The translations under genes were made by a program, and so were the position numbers. From contig CAKOXU010000001.1 in assembly GCA_934130235.1 (NCBI GenBank), forward strand, positions 23,456-87,455: 64,000 nt of DNA, given 5' to 3'. This DNA is from an uncultured Bacilli bacterium. GTDB lineage: Bacteria > Bacillota_I > Bacilli_A > RF39 > UBA660. A model generated the notes under the pieces. It saw nothing but the letters and a program-made list of their open reading frames with translations. It was not told the origin of the DNA and did not search any database. Positions 8,810 to 16,440 of this stretch are shown here, piece by piece. Each line of letters begins with the position of its first letter. Position 1 is the stretch's first letter.

Positions 8810-9418
8810 ATGTCAAATGCTACAGTAAATAAAAAAAGTGGTTTAGCTACCGCTGGATTAATTCTTGGAATTATAGGTACTGCGCTATCATTTATTCCTA
8901 TAATTAATAATGCTGCCTTCGTAATAGGAATATTTGCATTAATATTTGGAATTATAGCATTAATAAAAAAGGAAACTAAAGGTAAAACTATTGCCAGTAT
9001 TATTCTCGGTATTGCAGCCATTTCTATTACATTACTAATGCAGCAAGCAGCTTCTAATGCCATAGATGAAGTATCAAAAGAAATTGACAAAATAACTGGT
9101 GATAATACAGAAGAAGTACTAAATAAAGATGTCGACATAACTTTAGGCGATTTTATAGCCACAACTGATGAATACGGTTTTACTAATACTAAACTTGTTG
9201 TAACAGTAAAAAATACTACTGACAGCAAAAAATCATATTCTATTCATATTGAAGCAGTTGATGCAGATGGTAAAAGAATAGAAGATGATTATGTCTATGC
9301 AAATGACTTAACAGCTGGTCAGACTCAAGATTTTGAAATTTTTAATTTAGTTCAAGACGAAAAAGTAGACTTACTTAAAAATGCAACTTTTAAAATTGTA
9401 GAAGCATCTGCTTACTAA
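8810..9418 (+). CDS. Membrane protein with DUF4190-like N-terminus and extracytoplasmic FxLYD/DUF4352-like domain
   Basis: 202 residues. Two or three hydrophobic helices in the first 85 residues, rich in Gly, Ala and Ile (GLATAGLILGIIGTALSFIP and IIALIKKETKGKTIASIILG), resemble DUF4190 proteins. After about residue 100 comes a beta-sandwich-like domain (VVTVKNTTDSKKSYSIHIEA) similar to FxLYD/DUF4352 domains, probably outside the cell. It has a strong AAAGGAG ribosome site and an extended -10 promoter with putative operator repeats. A terminator follows. The function is unknown; a regulated envelope role is inferred. Confidence 0.7.
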   Translation: MSNATVNKKSGLATAGLILGIIGTALSFIPIINNAAFVIGIFALIFGIIALIKKETKGKTIASIILGIAAISITLLMQQAASNAIDEVSKEIDKITGDNTEEVLNKDVDITLGDFIATTDEYGFTNTKLVVTVKNTTDSKKSYSIHIEAVDADGKRIEDDYVYANDLTAGQTQDFEIFNLVQDEKVDLLKNATFKIVEASAY

Positions 9419-9423
9419 AAAAC

Positions 9424-9456
9424 AAAAAATACTTTAAAATTTAAAGTATTTTTTTC
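9424..9456. terminator. Hairpin terminator after the 8810 gene
   Basis: The AT-only inverted repeat AAATACTTTA-AAAT-TTAAAGTATTT followed by T residues directly follows the stop codon. It could also end the tRNA-His transcript arriving from the other strand. Confidence 0.7.
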
Positions 9457-9489
9457 ATAAAAAAACAGTATAACTGTTAATTACCAAAA

Positions 9490-9566
9490 TGGGGCGAGTA
9501 TAGGGATTCGAACCCTAGCATAATGGAACCACAATCCACCGTGTTAACCCCTTCACCATACTCGCC
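9490..9566 (-). tRNA. tRNA-His (GTG anticodon), CCA encoded
   Basis: On the minus strand this folds as a full cloverleaf. It has an 8-bp acceptor stem GGCGAGTA/TACTCGCC, including the G-1:C73 pair diagnostic of tRNA-His, then an encoded CCA. The D-arm is TGGTGAAGGGGTTAACAC, the anticodon loop ATTGTGGT has GTG, and the T-arm is AGGGTTCGAATCCCT. A promoter lies just upstream. It is a single tRNA with no rRNA nearby. Confidence 0.96.
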
Positions 9567-9595
9567 ATATAAGCCACATTTGACTTACGAAATAT

Positions 9596-9624
9596 ATTTT
9601 AACAAATTTTATTTGTTTTGTCTA
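9596..9624 (-). promoter_or_regulatory. Promoter of tRNA-His
   Basis: On the minus strand TAGACA (9619-9624), 17 bases, TAAAAT (9596-9601), ending 29 bases before the tRNA. Confidence 0.6.
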
Positions 9625-9707
9625 CATTTTTTTATAATATTATTTAAATTAGACGCATGCCTATACACAACTTAGCCCAAATCATAGTATAAATCGAGGA
9701 GGATTTT

Positions 9708-10124
9708 ATGAATAACTACCCAAATTTTATAAATTTTAAAAATATGTATGATAATAAAGAAGTAAAAAGTACTACTGATAATTTGTATGATGTTTATAAT
9801 GGTTTTATACGAGGAAATATGTTTAAAAATTTATATGACTCTTATAAGATAAAAGAACCTTTCGAAATTAAGCCTATGAATGAACAGGCTGAAATTTTAA
9901 CAAAAATTAATTCTTTAGGTTTTGCGATGATTGATTTAGATTTGTATCTCGATATTTATTCTAATGATACTGATATGATCAATTTATATAATCAATTTAG
10001 ATCAGAAAAAGAAAGATTACAAAGCGTATATGAAAGTAAGTATGGGCCGCTAACTTTAAATAGTGAGGCTTTAAATACTACACCATGGGCTTGGAATAAT
10101 ATGCCATGGCCATGGGAATCATAG
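9708..10124 (+). CDS. cotJB: Spore coat protein, CotJA-CotJB fusion
   Basis: 138 residues. Residues from about 55 to the end are CotJB: ILTKINSLGFAMIDLDLYLD, YESKYGPLTLNSEALN and the terminal Trp-rich PWAWNNMPWPWE. CotJB alone is normally about 80-90 residues. The first 55 contain GFIRGNMFKNLYDSY, which matches the short conserved core of CotJA (GTLFPxLYxPY type), so I read this as a cotJA-cotJB fusion. The strong site GAGGAGG precedes the ATG, and cotJC follows after 9 bases. In B. subtilis the cotJ operon is made in the mother cell and its products enter the inner coat. Confidence 0.82.
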   Translation: MNNYPNFINFKNMYDNKEVKSTTDNLYDVYNGFIRGNMFKNLYDSYKIKEPFEIKPMNEQAEILTKINSLGFAMIDLDLYLDIYSNDTDMINLYNQFRSEKERLQSVYESKYGPLTLNSEALNTTPWAWNNMPWPWES

Positions 10125-10133
10125 GAGGTTAAT

Positions 10134-10700
10134 ATGTGGAAATATGAAAAGAAATTAGAATATCCAATAAATATTCAAAACAAGGATTTAAAAATGGCAA
10201 AAGCATTATTAGAACAGTATGGAGGAGCTAATGGAGAATTTGCAGCCGCTATGAGGTATTTAAATCAAAGATATACTATGCCAGATGAGAAAGGTTATTC
10301 CTTATTAAATGATATTGGAACTGAAGAATTAGCTCATGTAGAAATGATAGCTACAATGGTATATCAGCTTATGAAAGATGCATCTGTTGATGAACTAAAG
10401 CAAAATGGTCTGACTGCTTATTATGTAGAACATAAAAGAGCATTATTTCCTTGCGATGCTAACGGAGTTCCTTTTACAGCAGCGTATTTTGCTACTACAG
10501 GAGATTGGGATGCAGACTTAACTGAAGATATGGCTGCAGAAGAAAAAGCAAGAGCAACATACGAAAACCTAATGGATTTAACTAATGATCCATCACTTTT
10601 AGCGCCATTATCATTTTTAAGACAAAGAGAAATTGTTCATTTTACAAGATTTAAAGAGCTTAAAAACTATTATACAAATAAATATAAAAATAGTGTTTAA
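10134..10700 (+). CDS. cotJC: Spore coat protein CotJC (manganese catalase-like)
   Basis: 188 residues, the usual CotJC length. It belongs to the Mn-catalase/ferritin-like family, with metal-ligand helices around NGEFAAAMRYLNQRY, GTEELAHVEMIATMVYQLM and LRQREIVHFTRFKEL (the Glu and Glu-x-x-His residues of a di-manganese site). It starts WKYEKKLEYPINI as CotJC does. It sits 9 bases after the cotJA-B gene with an AGGAGG site. It is a spore-coat component; catalase activity is possible but unproven. Confidence 0.93.
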   Translation: MWKYEKKLEYPINIQNKDLKMAKALLEQYGGANGEFAAAMRYLNQRYTMPDEKGYSLLNDIGTEELAHVEMIATMVYQLMKDASVDELKQNGLTAYYVEHKRALFPCDANGVPFTAAYFATTGDWDADLTEDMAAEEKARATYENLMDLTNDPSLLAPLSFLRQREIVHFTRFKELKNYYTNKYKNSV

Positions 10701-10739
10701 TTTTTAAAAGTGTGCTATAATTTTAGTAGGAGGTAAGTT

Positions 10740-11135
10740 ATGTATACAGACTATAATACTTATTATGCTACTAATATTTTTACTGGTGTAGCTATTTGGA
10801 CATTTATATCACTCATAATAGCTTTAATATGTGGAATAACACTTTACTTTTTATTTTTGAAAAGCGATAAAGAATATAATGGTGTGATAGCTAAATTACA
10901 TAGTTTTTTGAATTTTAAAACTTTAATAGTTGAAGACATTCTTAAAATAACGTATTTAGTACTAGCTATATATATAACACTTTTCTCGTTTGGATTAATA
11001 GGTGTAAGTGTTATATCATTCATTTGCGTTTTAGTAATAGGAAATATAGCATTAAGAATTGCTTATGAATTATCTATTTTACTAATTAAAATATGCAAAA
11101 ATACCAGTGAAATAAATAAAAAATTAAAAAAATAA
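10740..11135 (+). CDS. Small membrane protein, DUF4282-like
   Basis: 131 residues with an N-terminal membrane helix (about 15-40), then two more (about 64-110), with the pattern LNFKTLIVEDILKITYLVLA and RIAYELSILLIKICKNTSEI. The order phenylalanine-rich segment, paired helices, Arg...Glu-Leu helix and Asn-Thr tail resembles DUF4282. It has its own extended -10 (TGC-TATAAT, 10716-10721) and an AGGAGG site, so it may be transcribed apart from cotJ. The function is unknown. Confidence 0.6.
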   Translation: MYTDYNTYYATNIFTGVAIWTFISLIIALICGITLYFLFLKSDKEYNGVIAKLHSFLNFKTLIVEDILKITYLVLAIYITLFSFGLIGVSVISFICVLVIGNIALRIAYELSILLIKICKNTSEINKKLKK

Positions 11136-11150
11136 CCATTTGGTTATTTT
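11130..11150. terminator. Bidirectional terminator
   Basis: The hairpin AAATAACCA-TT-TGGTTATTTTT sits between the convergent 10740 gene and mbl. Confidence 0.7.
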
Positions 11151-12142
11151 TATTTTCCTTCTACTAAATGTATATTATCAAGTAGCACACCAGTACCTTC
11201 AACTACACAAGTAAGTGGAGATTCTGCAATAAATACTGGAACTTTTAGTTCATGAGATAATAAACTATCAAATCCATGAATAAGTGCACCACCGCCTGTT
11301 ACAACTACACCTTTATCAATTATATCAGCAGATAACTCTGGTGGAGTTTTTTCTAATACATTTTTAGCTGAATGAATTATTGTATATACTGACTCTCTCA
11401 ATGCCTCTTCCACTTCATCACTACAAATAGTAATAGTATGTGGAAGTCCAGTAACTAAATCCCTTCCTTTTACTTCCATCTTATCATTTTTACCTTCGGG
11501 ATAAACAGATCCAATTTCAAACTTAATTTCTTCTGCTGTTCTATCTCCTATAAGCAATTTATATTTATCTTTAATATATTTTATAATATCAGTATCAAAT
11601 GTATTACCGGCAACTTTTATAGATTCACTAGTTACTATATCACCTAAAGATAAAATAGCTATATCAGTTGTTCCACCACCTATATCTATAACCATATTTC
11701 CACTTGGTTTTGATATATCAAGTCCTGCACCTATAGCAGCAACTTTGGGTTCTTCTTCCAAAAACACTTTTCTAGCTCCCGTACGTTCAGCAGCTTCCTT
11801 AATAGCATTCTTCTCTACTTGAGTTATATTTGAAGGACAACAAATCAATATTCTAGGGCGTGATAAAAAGCTCTTTCCATTTACCTTTTTTATAAAGTTG
11901 TTTAACATCATTTCAGTTATCTCAAAATCCGCGATTACGCCGTCTTTCATAGGTCTAATTGCTTGTACTTTACCTGGTGTTCTGCCTAACATTTCTTTTG
12001 CCTGAGTACCTACAGCTAAGATTTTTTTTGTATCTGAATCTATTGCAACTATACTAGGCTCATTTAATACTATACCTTGACCCTTTATATAGATTAATAT
12101 ATTAGCAGTTCCTAAATCTATTCCTATATCCTTTGCGAACAT
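11150..12142 (-). CDS. mbl: Rod-shape actin homologue MreB/Mbl
   Basis: 330 residues with the actin-like ATPase motifs IGIDLGTANILIY (phosphate 1), DIGGGTTDIAIL near residue 158 (phosphate 2) and GGGALIHGFD near 287 (adenosine). It polymerises under the membrane and guides cell-wall elongation. It lies directly downstream of spoIIID, the arrangement of mbl in B. subtilis, so mbl is the best orthology call, although sequence alone says only MreB family. Its stop lies in the shared terminator. Confidence 0.93.
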   Translation of the reverse strand: MFAKDIGIDLGTANILIYIKGQGIVLNEPSIVAIDSDTKKILAVGTQAKEMLGRTPGKVQAIRPMKDGVIADFEITEMMLNNFIKKVNGKSFLSRPRILICCPSNITQVEKNAIKEAAERTGARKVFLEEEPKVAAIGAGLDISKPSGNMVIDIGGGTTDIAILSLGDIVTSESIKVAGNTFDTDIIKYIKDKYKLLIGDRTAEEIKFEIGSVYPEGKNDKMEVKGRDLVTGLPHTITICSDEVEEALRESVYTIIHSAKNVLEKTPPELSADIIDKGVVVTGGGALIHGFDSLLSHELKVPVFIAESPLTCVVEGTGVLLDNIHLVEGK

Positions 12143-12198
12143 GTTAATTCCTCCATCCTTTTACAATTATATCATAAATTAATCTGTGTTTGGTAAAA

Positions 12199-12456
12199 TC
12201 AGGAAAATTTTTTATACTTTTTTTTAGTAGATTCACCACCCCTAATATGTCTAATATCTGAGTGGTATCTTAATATACTATCTATTTGTTCAAATTTCTC
12301 ATAATTAATAAAAGCTAATCTCTCATGTAAATCTTTATGTACAGTACTTTTAGAAACATTAAAATCAGTTGCGATTTCACGTACTGTTTTATCAGTCTCT
12401 ATCATATATTCAGCTTCCCTCAAAACTCGATTAATTATATTTAAATTCATAAACAC
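12199..12456 (-). CDS. spoIIID: Sporulation transcription factor SpoIIID
   Basis: 85 residues (B. subtilis 93). The HTH is TVREIATDFNVSKSTVHKDL, followed by the family's ERLAFINYEKFEQIDSILRY and a basic tail that contributes to DNA binding. It activates or represses mother-cell genes with sigma-E and prepares the switch to sigma-K. It lies between spoIIQ and mbl, as in other spore formers. A hairpin between spoIIQ and this gene suggests it can be transcribed separately. Confidence 0.95.
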   Translation of the reverse strand: MFMNLNIINRVLREAEYMIETDKTVREIATDFNVSKSTVHKDLHERLAFINYEKFEQIDSILRYHSDIRHIRGGESTKKKYKKFS

Positions 12457-12473
12457 CTCTGTTTTATTATATA

Positions 12474-12504
12474 TAAAAAGTAAGTGAATTATACTTCACT
12501 TACT
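12474..12504 (-). terminator. Terminator overlapping the 3' end of spoIIQ
   Basis: Minus-strand stem AGTAAGTGAA with AATTCACTTACT, followed by TTTTTAT. The upstream arm includes the last codons of spoIIQ. It would limit read-through into spoIIID. Confidence 0.65.
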
Positions 12505-13115
12505 GATTTTTCATAATAATTTTCTGGATTTACACATGTTCCCTTAATTATTAGTTCAAAATATAAATGATTATCTAAATCTGTAGATATTAACGAAGTA
12601 GAGGAAGTTCCTATTTTATCCCCTTGCGCTACTGTATCACCCTTTTTTAATGTAATATCAGTTATACTTTGATATACACTGGTAATTCCATTTTCATGCT
12701 CTATAGTAATACTATTTCCTACTGTTTCATCAGTTTTAACTTCCTTTACAGTACCTGATAGTATAGCAATTACATCAAATGATTTACCATTAGAATATGA
12801 TACACCTGTTGACTGCATGTATGTGTTTTCATAGTATAATATACTGTTTTCTTGATCCTTTGCCTCAGCCTTGTAATCATAAAATGATTTTACCATTTTA
12901 ACTGTAGAATCACTATAAGGTTTGATAATTTTATCATCTTTTGATATTACCTTAATAGAATCTTCATTATCAAAAATACCTTTAGAAACATAATCAAATT
13001 TGGATTTAGTTAAACCACTTTGTACAGTTAAAAGTAAAAACACACCTAATACAAGTAAACTAAATGATAATCCATATAGAACATAAGTCACAGATTTTTT
13101 CAATCTTCTTTGCAT
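12489..13115 (-). CDS. spoIIQ: Stage II sporulation protein Q (degenerate LytM domain)
   Basis: 208 residues: a single membrane helix at about 13-32, then an extracytoplasmic LytM/M23 domain from about 110. The forespore-made protein forms the SpoIIQ-SpoIIIAH channel that bridges the engulfing membranes. The first zinc motif HxGxD is absent: the matching stretch reads YSNGKSFDVIAILSG. Only HLYFEL remains of the HxHxE part, so it is probably not an active endopeptidase, as for B. subtilis SpoIIQ. It lies between spoIID and spoIIID, which supports the call. Confidence 0.9.
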   Translation of the reverse strand: MQRRLKKSVTYVLYGLSFSLLVLGVFLLLTVQSGLTKSKFDYVSKGIFDNEDSIKVISKDDKIIKPYSDSTVKMVKSFYDYKAEAKDQENSILYYENTYMQSTGVSYSNGKSFDVIAILSGTVKEVKTDETVGNSITIEHENGITSVYQSITDITLKKGDTVAQGDKIGTSSTSLISTDLDNHLYFELIIKGTCVNPENYYEKSVSEV

Positions 13116-13162
13116 TTAATCACCTCATTAATGAGTTTTTACAATTTTATATTTTTTATACA

Positions 13163-14080
13163 TTAATTAAACTTTTTTATTTCAGTTCCTTTATAATAAT
13201 AGTTTAATATTTCTTTATATGTATATCCTTCACGAGCCATTCCTTCGGCTCCATATTGACTCATACCAACTCCATGACCATATCCTTTTGTCTTAATAAT
13301 AATTTTTTCATTATCATCAATTATTTCAAAATAAGTTGATCTTAATTTTAATTTTGAACATATTTCTTTTGCAGTTAAAGAAACACCATTAATTTTAACT
13401 TCTTTTGGTCGACCAGTAGAAGTTTTTGATAATATTTCTACATTTAATTTATCACTATAATTAAGATTTAGTAAATTAAAAAATTCTTTTCTATTAAAAC
13501 TTACAGTATAATTATAATACTTAGATATTTTATCCCAATCACTTTTAACACTTCTTAAATATTCTACTTTATTTTTAAAAATCTCTTCACTATTTTCTGT
13601 ATAACCACTACTGGTAGAAAAAAACAAAGCCTCTACTATTTGACCATTATATGATAAATATTCACCTTTAGTTTCAACCACAGCAGTTTTAATTTTATTA
13701 ATATTTGAGGAATAATTTTCGCTCCAAACTGACTGTAAGTGTTCTTCATCTAAATACACTTGATTTAAAACTGTATCTACAACATCATAATCCTTATTTT
13801 TACTAGATTGAACTTGTCTCATAACATAAGTCCTAGCTGCTACAGCTTGAGCTTTTAATGCTTCAATATCAAACTCAACAGGCATTTCACCAGCTAAAAC
13901 ACCGGTAACATATGTCTCGATTGGAACTCTATCTATTTTATTAGTATCTGTTCTTAAAACTCTAATTATACTATTAGATGAAAAATGGAATTTAATTTGA
14001 TCATTTTTTACAAAAAGAGTTATTATTATTACTGGTATAAATATAACAATTAAAGAAAAAAGTAGTAATTTTTTTATCAA
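13163..14080 (-). CDS. spoIID: Stage II sporulation protein D, peptidoglycan lytic transglycosylase
   Basis: 305 residues with an N-terminal signal-anchor helix (about 4-22). The SpoIID/LytB domain follows, with ETYVTGVLAGEMPVEFDIEA, where GEMP carries the catalytic Glu, AVAARTYV near 88, and the terminal GYGHGVGMSQYGAEGMA. It degrades septal peptidoglycan during engulfment together with SpoIIP and SpoIIM. It lies upstream of spoIIQ with an 47-base gap. Confidence 0.95.
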   Translation of the reverse strand: MIKKLLLFSLIVIFIPVIIITLFVKNDQIKFHFSSNSIIRVLRTDTNKIDRVPIETYVTGVLAGEMPVEFDIEALKAQAVAARTYVMRQVQSSKNKDYDVVDTVLNQVYLDEEHLQSVWSENYSSNINKIKTAVVETKGEYLSYNGQIVEALFFSTSSGYTENSEEIFKNKVEYLRSVKSDWDKISKYYNYTVSFNRKEFFNLLNLNYSDKLNVEILSKTSTGRPKEVKINGVSLTAKEICSKLKLRSTYFEIIDDNEKIIIKTKGYGHGVGMSQYGAEGMAREGYTYKEILNYYYKGTEIKKFN

Positions 14081-14105
14081 GATATCATCTCCTTAAAAAA
14101 ACATA

Positions 14106-14306
14106 CTACTTAATTATTTGACAACTAATATAAAAGTCATATAAAAAATTCACTACTAAATATGAAATAGATATACAAACGAGCATATAAATAATTCGTG
14201 CTTGAACTATTCTAGAAGGTTTAAAAAATTTATTTATGTTTAAACCTTCTAATGCCCATATAGTAAATGGTAATAATATTGCATATAAGATTGCTTTAAC
14301 TGCCAT
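14106..14306 (-). CDS. DUF1146 family membrane protein (YwzB-like)
   Basis: 66 residues with two membrane helices and the family motif WALEGLNINKFFKPSRIVQA between them, matching DUF1146/YwzB. In Bacilli ywzB lies next to murA and spoIID, as here next to spoIID. It overlaps the 3' end of rpiB by 11 bases, so the two are translationally coupled. The function is unknown. Confidence 0.85.
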   Translation of the reverse strand: MAVKAILYAILLPFTIWALEGLNINKFFKPSRIVQARIIYMLVCISISYLVVNFLYDFYISCQIIK

Positions 14307-14733
14307 AATTGTTTATCTTATCTATTCGTCTTTGATGACGCTCTACATATTTATATTCAGTAGATAAAAATTTATTTACTATATTTTTCATTTGTTCTAT
14401 ATCTATTTTAGCACTTATAGCAATTACATTTGAATCATTATCTAATCTAGTCATTTCAGCTTCATATACATTTGAAACATGTGCACACCTAACATTATGT
14501 ACCTTATTGCACGCAATTGACATACCTATTCCAGTATTGCATATAAGAACCCCAAAATCTAGTCGTTTACTTGCTACAGCTTCACCTACTTTAAAAGCAA
14601 AGTCTGGATAATCGACTGGAGTACTATCTTTAGTTCCATAATCGAGTACTGTATATCCCAATTCATTTAAAAATTTCATTAGTTCTTTTTTTGTTTCTAC
14701 TCCATGATGATCACTGGCTATTCCTACTATCAT
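14296..14733 (-). CDS. rpiB: Ribose-5-phosphate isomerase B
   Basis: Interconverts ribose 5-phosphate and ribulose 5-phosphate, feeding the pentose pathway that supplies phosphoketolase. 145 residues, typical. The N-terminal IASDHHGVETK and the catalytic Cys loop GVLICNTGIGMSIACNK are intact. It overlaps the flippase gene upstream by 23 bases and the DUF1146 gene downstream by 11, so the three form one tight operon. Confidence 0.93.
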   Translation of the reverse strand: MIVGIASDHHGVETKKELMKFLNELGYTVLDYGTKDSTPVDYPDFAFKVGEAVASKRLDFGVLICNTGIGMSIACNKVHNVRCAHVSNVYEAEMTRLDNDSNVIAISAKIDIEQMKNIVNKFLSTEYKYVERHQRRIDKINNYGS

Positions 14734-16327
14734 TATTTCTCCTCCTTAACTCATTAAACAAATATAAATTTCCCATATAATAATTTAATGCAAGATATAT
14801 AGCAAAGCTAACAGCACCATATAATAACAAAATAGGAATTTGTATTAATCTAGATGTCAAATATGTTGGTATAAATAATTTTAATAACAAAATTATAAAT
14901 ATAAAAACTATCCAAGTTAGTATATAAGAAGGAATTCTCTTAATAGTATCATTGAAATCAAATTTATATTTATTTTTTAGAACAGAAAGAGATATAATCA
15001 TTGACACACTATAGCCTATTATAGCTGCATATATAGCTCCCCAGCTTGGTTCCATACCAAATTTATTTACCAGTAGCATAAACGGTACATCAAGCACTGT
15101 ATTAATTAAAAGTCCAATTAAAACACTAGTTATTACTAACCTATACTTGCTTAAACCTTGTAATGTATTTACAACAACTGAATGAAGTCCTCCAAAAAGT
15201 GCGGTAAATACAAAAGCCTTGTATACTATAGGGCCATATACACTCTTACCATAAAATAAAGTCCATACAGGCTGTACTAAAAGTGATAAAAATATTGTAG
15301 CAGGTACTATTAATAACAATATACATTGAAGTGATGCATTAAATTTATTATTAACATCCTTTTTATTACCTGATGTATAACTACTAACTATATTTGGAAT
15401 TAAGCTTGTAGTAAGACCAGTTGTAATAGCAAGTATAATATTATTAAGTTTTATTCCCCATGTTGTAAACACACTTATAACAGATTCTGTTATATTTGCA
15501 TCTATTTTTAATATATCATTCATAGTCCTTGATACTAATATCATATCAACAGTATTATACAAATTATATATTAAACTTATAACAATAAAAGGTACAGAAT
15601 ATATAATTATTTTTCTTATTATTTGTTTTTTTATACCTTCATCGTCACAACTAACCTTTTTTAAGATATTAGATTTTTTAATTTTTATTCTTAAATATAT
15701 AAATGCTGCCAATCCACCAATAAAAGCTCCAAAAACAGCTATTCCAATTGCATTACGCATACCCAAATCAAACACTTTAAGAGCTAAATATGTTCCTAAT
15801 AATATAACAATAACTCTTACTATTTGCTCTATTAATTGGCTAATAGTAGTTGGTGTTATATATTTATGTCCCTGTAAAAAACCTTTTGTAACACTTAAAA
15901 ATGGTACAACTAAAATAGCAAATGAAATAATACGTATAACAAATGCTATATCATTAATACTATTTCCTCCTACAGCATTTCCTTTAATTAATCGAGCTAT
16001 ATTTGGAGCAAATAAAAATAATATAACAAACGCTATAACAGATATAACAATAATTAATTTAGTTGCTATCTTATATGTATTATATACTGCTGTTGTATTA
16101 TTTAAAGCTAAATATTCACTAGTTATTTTACTAATTGCAAATGGAAATCCTGCTGAGGAAATAGCTAAAAATAATTGATATATATTATAACCATACCCGT
16201 ATAATGCACCACCAGTTTCACCCACTAATGCATTAAATGGTATTACATATATTAATCCTATAACTTTTACTAATATAATACCTATTGTAGCAATTACAGC
16301 GCCCTCCATAAAAGAATTTTTTTTCAT
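14711..16327 (-). CDS. Polysaccharide/lipid flippase, SpoVB-like (MOP superfamily)
   Basis: 538 residues with about 14 membrane helices. The N-terminus KNSFMEGAVIATIGIILVKV and the GFPFAISKITSEYLALNN segment are typical of the SpoVB/YtgP/YkvU group of MOP transporters, which move lipid-linked wall precursors across the membrane. Its position upstream of sporulation genes suits a SpoVB role in spore cortex synthesis, but a vegetative MurJ-like role cannot be excluded. Confidence 0.85.
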   Translation of the reverse strand: MKKNSFMEGAVIATIGIILVKVIGLIYVIPFNALVGETGGALYGYGYNIYQLFLAISSAGFPFAISKITSEYLALNNTTAVYNTYKIATKLIIVISVIAFVILFLFAPNIARLIKGNAVGGNSINDIAFVIRIISFAILVVPFLSVTKGFLQGHKYITPTTISQLIEQIVRVIVILLGTYLALKVFDLGMRNAIGIAVFGAFIGGLAAFIYLRIKIKKSNILKKVSCDDEGIKKQIIRKIIIYSVPFIVISLIYNLYNTVDMILVSRTMNDILKIDANITESVISVFTTWGIKLNNIILAITTGLTTSLIPNIVSSYTSGNKKDVNNKFNASLQCILLLIVPATIFLSLLVQPVWTLFYGKSVYGPIVYKAFVFTALFGGLHSVVVNTLQGLSKYRLVITSVLIGLLINTVLDVPFMLLVNKFGMEPSWGAIYAAIIGYSVSMIISLSVLKNKYKFDFNDTIKRIPSYILTWIVFIFIILLLKLFIPTYLTSRLIQIPILLLYGAVSFAIYLALNYYMGNLYLFNELRRRNNDSRNSQ

Positions 16328-16389
16328 ATGACACCTCTATTTTTAATTATACTATTTTTTAATAAATTTAACAAGCATTAGAAAATTAA

Positions 16390-16418
16390 TTGTAAAAGAT
16401 AAATAATTAGGGTATAAT
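16390..16418 (+). promoter_or_regulatory. Sigma-A type promoter of the femAB-like gene
   Basis: TTGTAA (16390-16395), 17 bases, TATAAT (16413-16418), 22 bases before the ATG at 16441. Confidence 0.65.
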
Positions 16419-16440
16419 AAATAAGGAAAAGAGTGATACA

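Noticed and set aside
9668..9707. CATA-GTA-TA resembling a sigma-K -10 upstream of cotJ
   Set aside because: It would place the transcription start almost on the ribosome site, and the -35 is not convincing. I did not annotate it.
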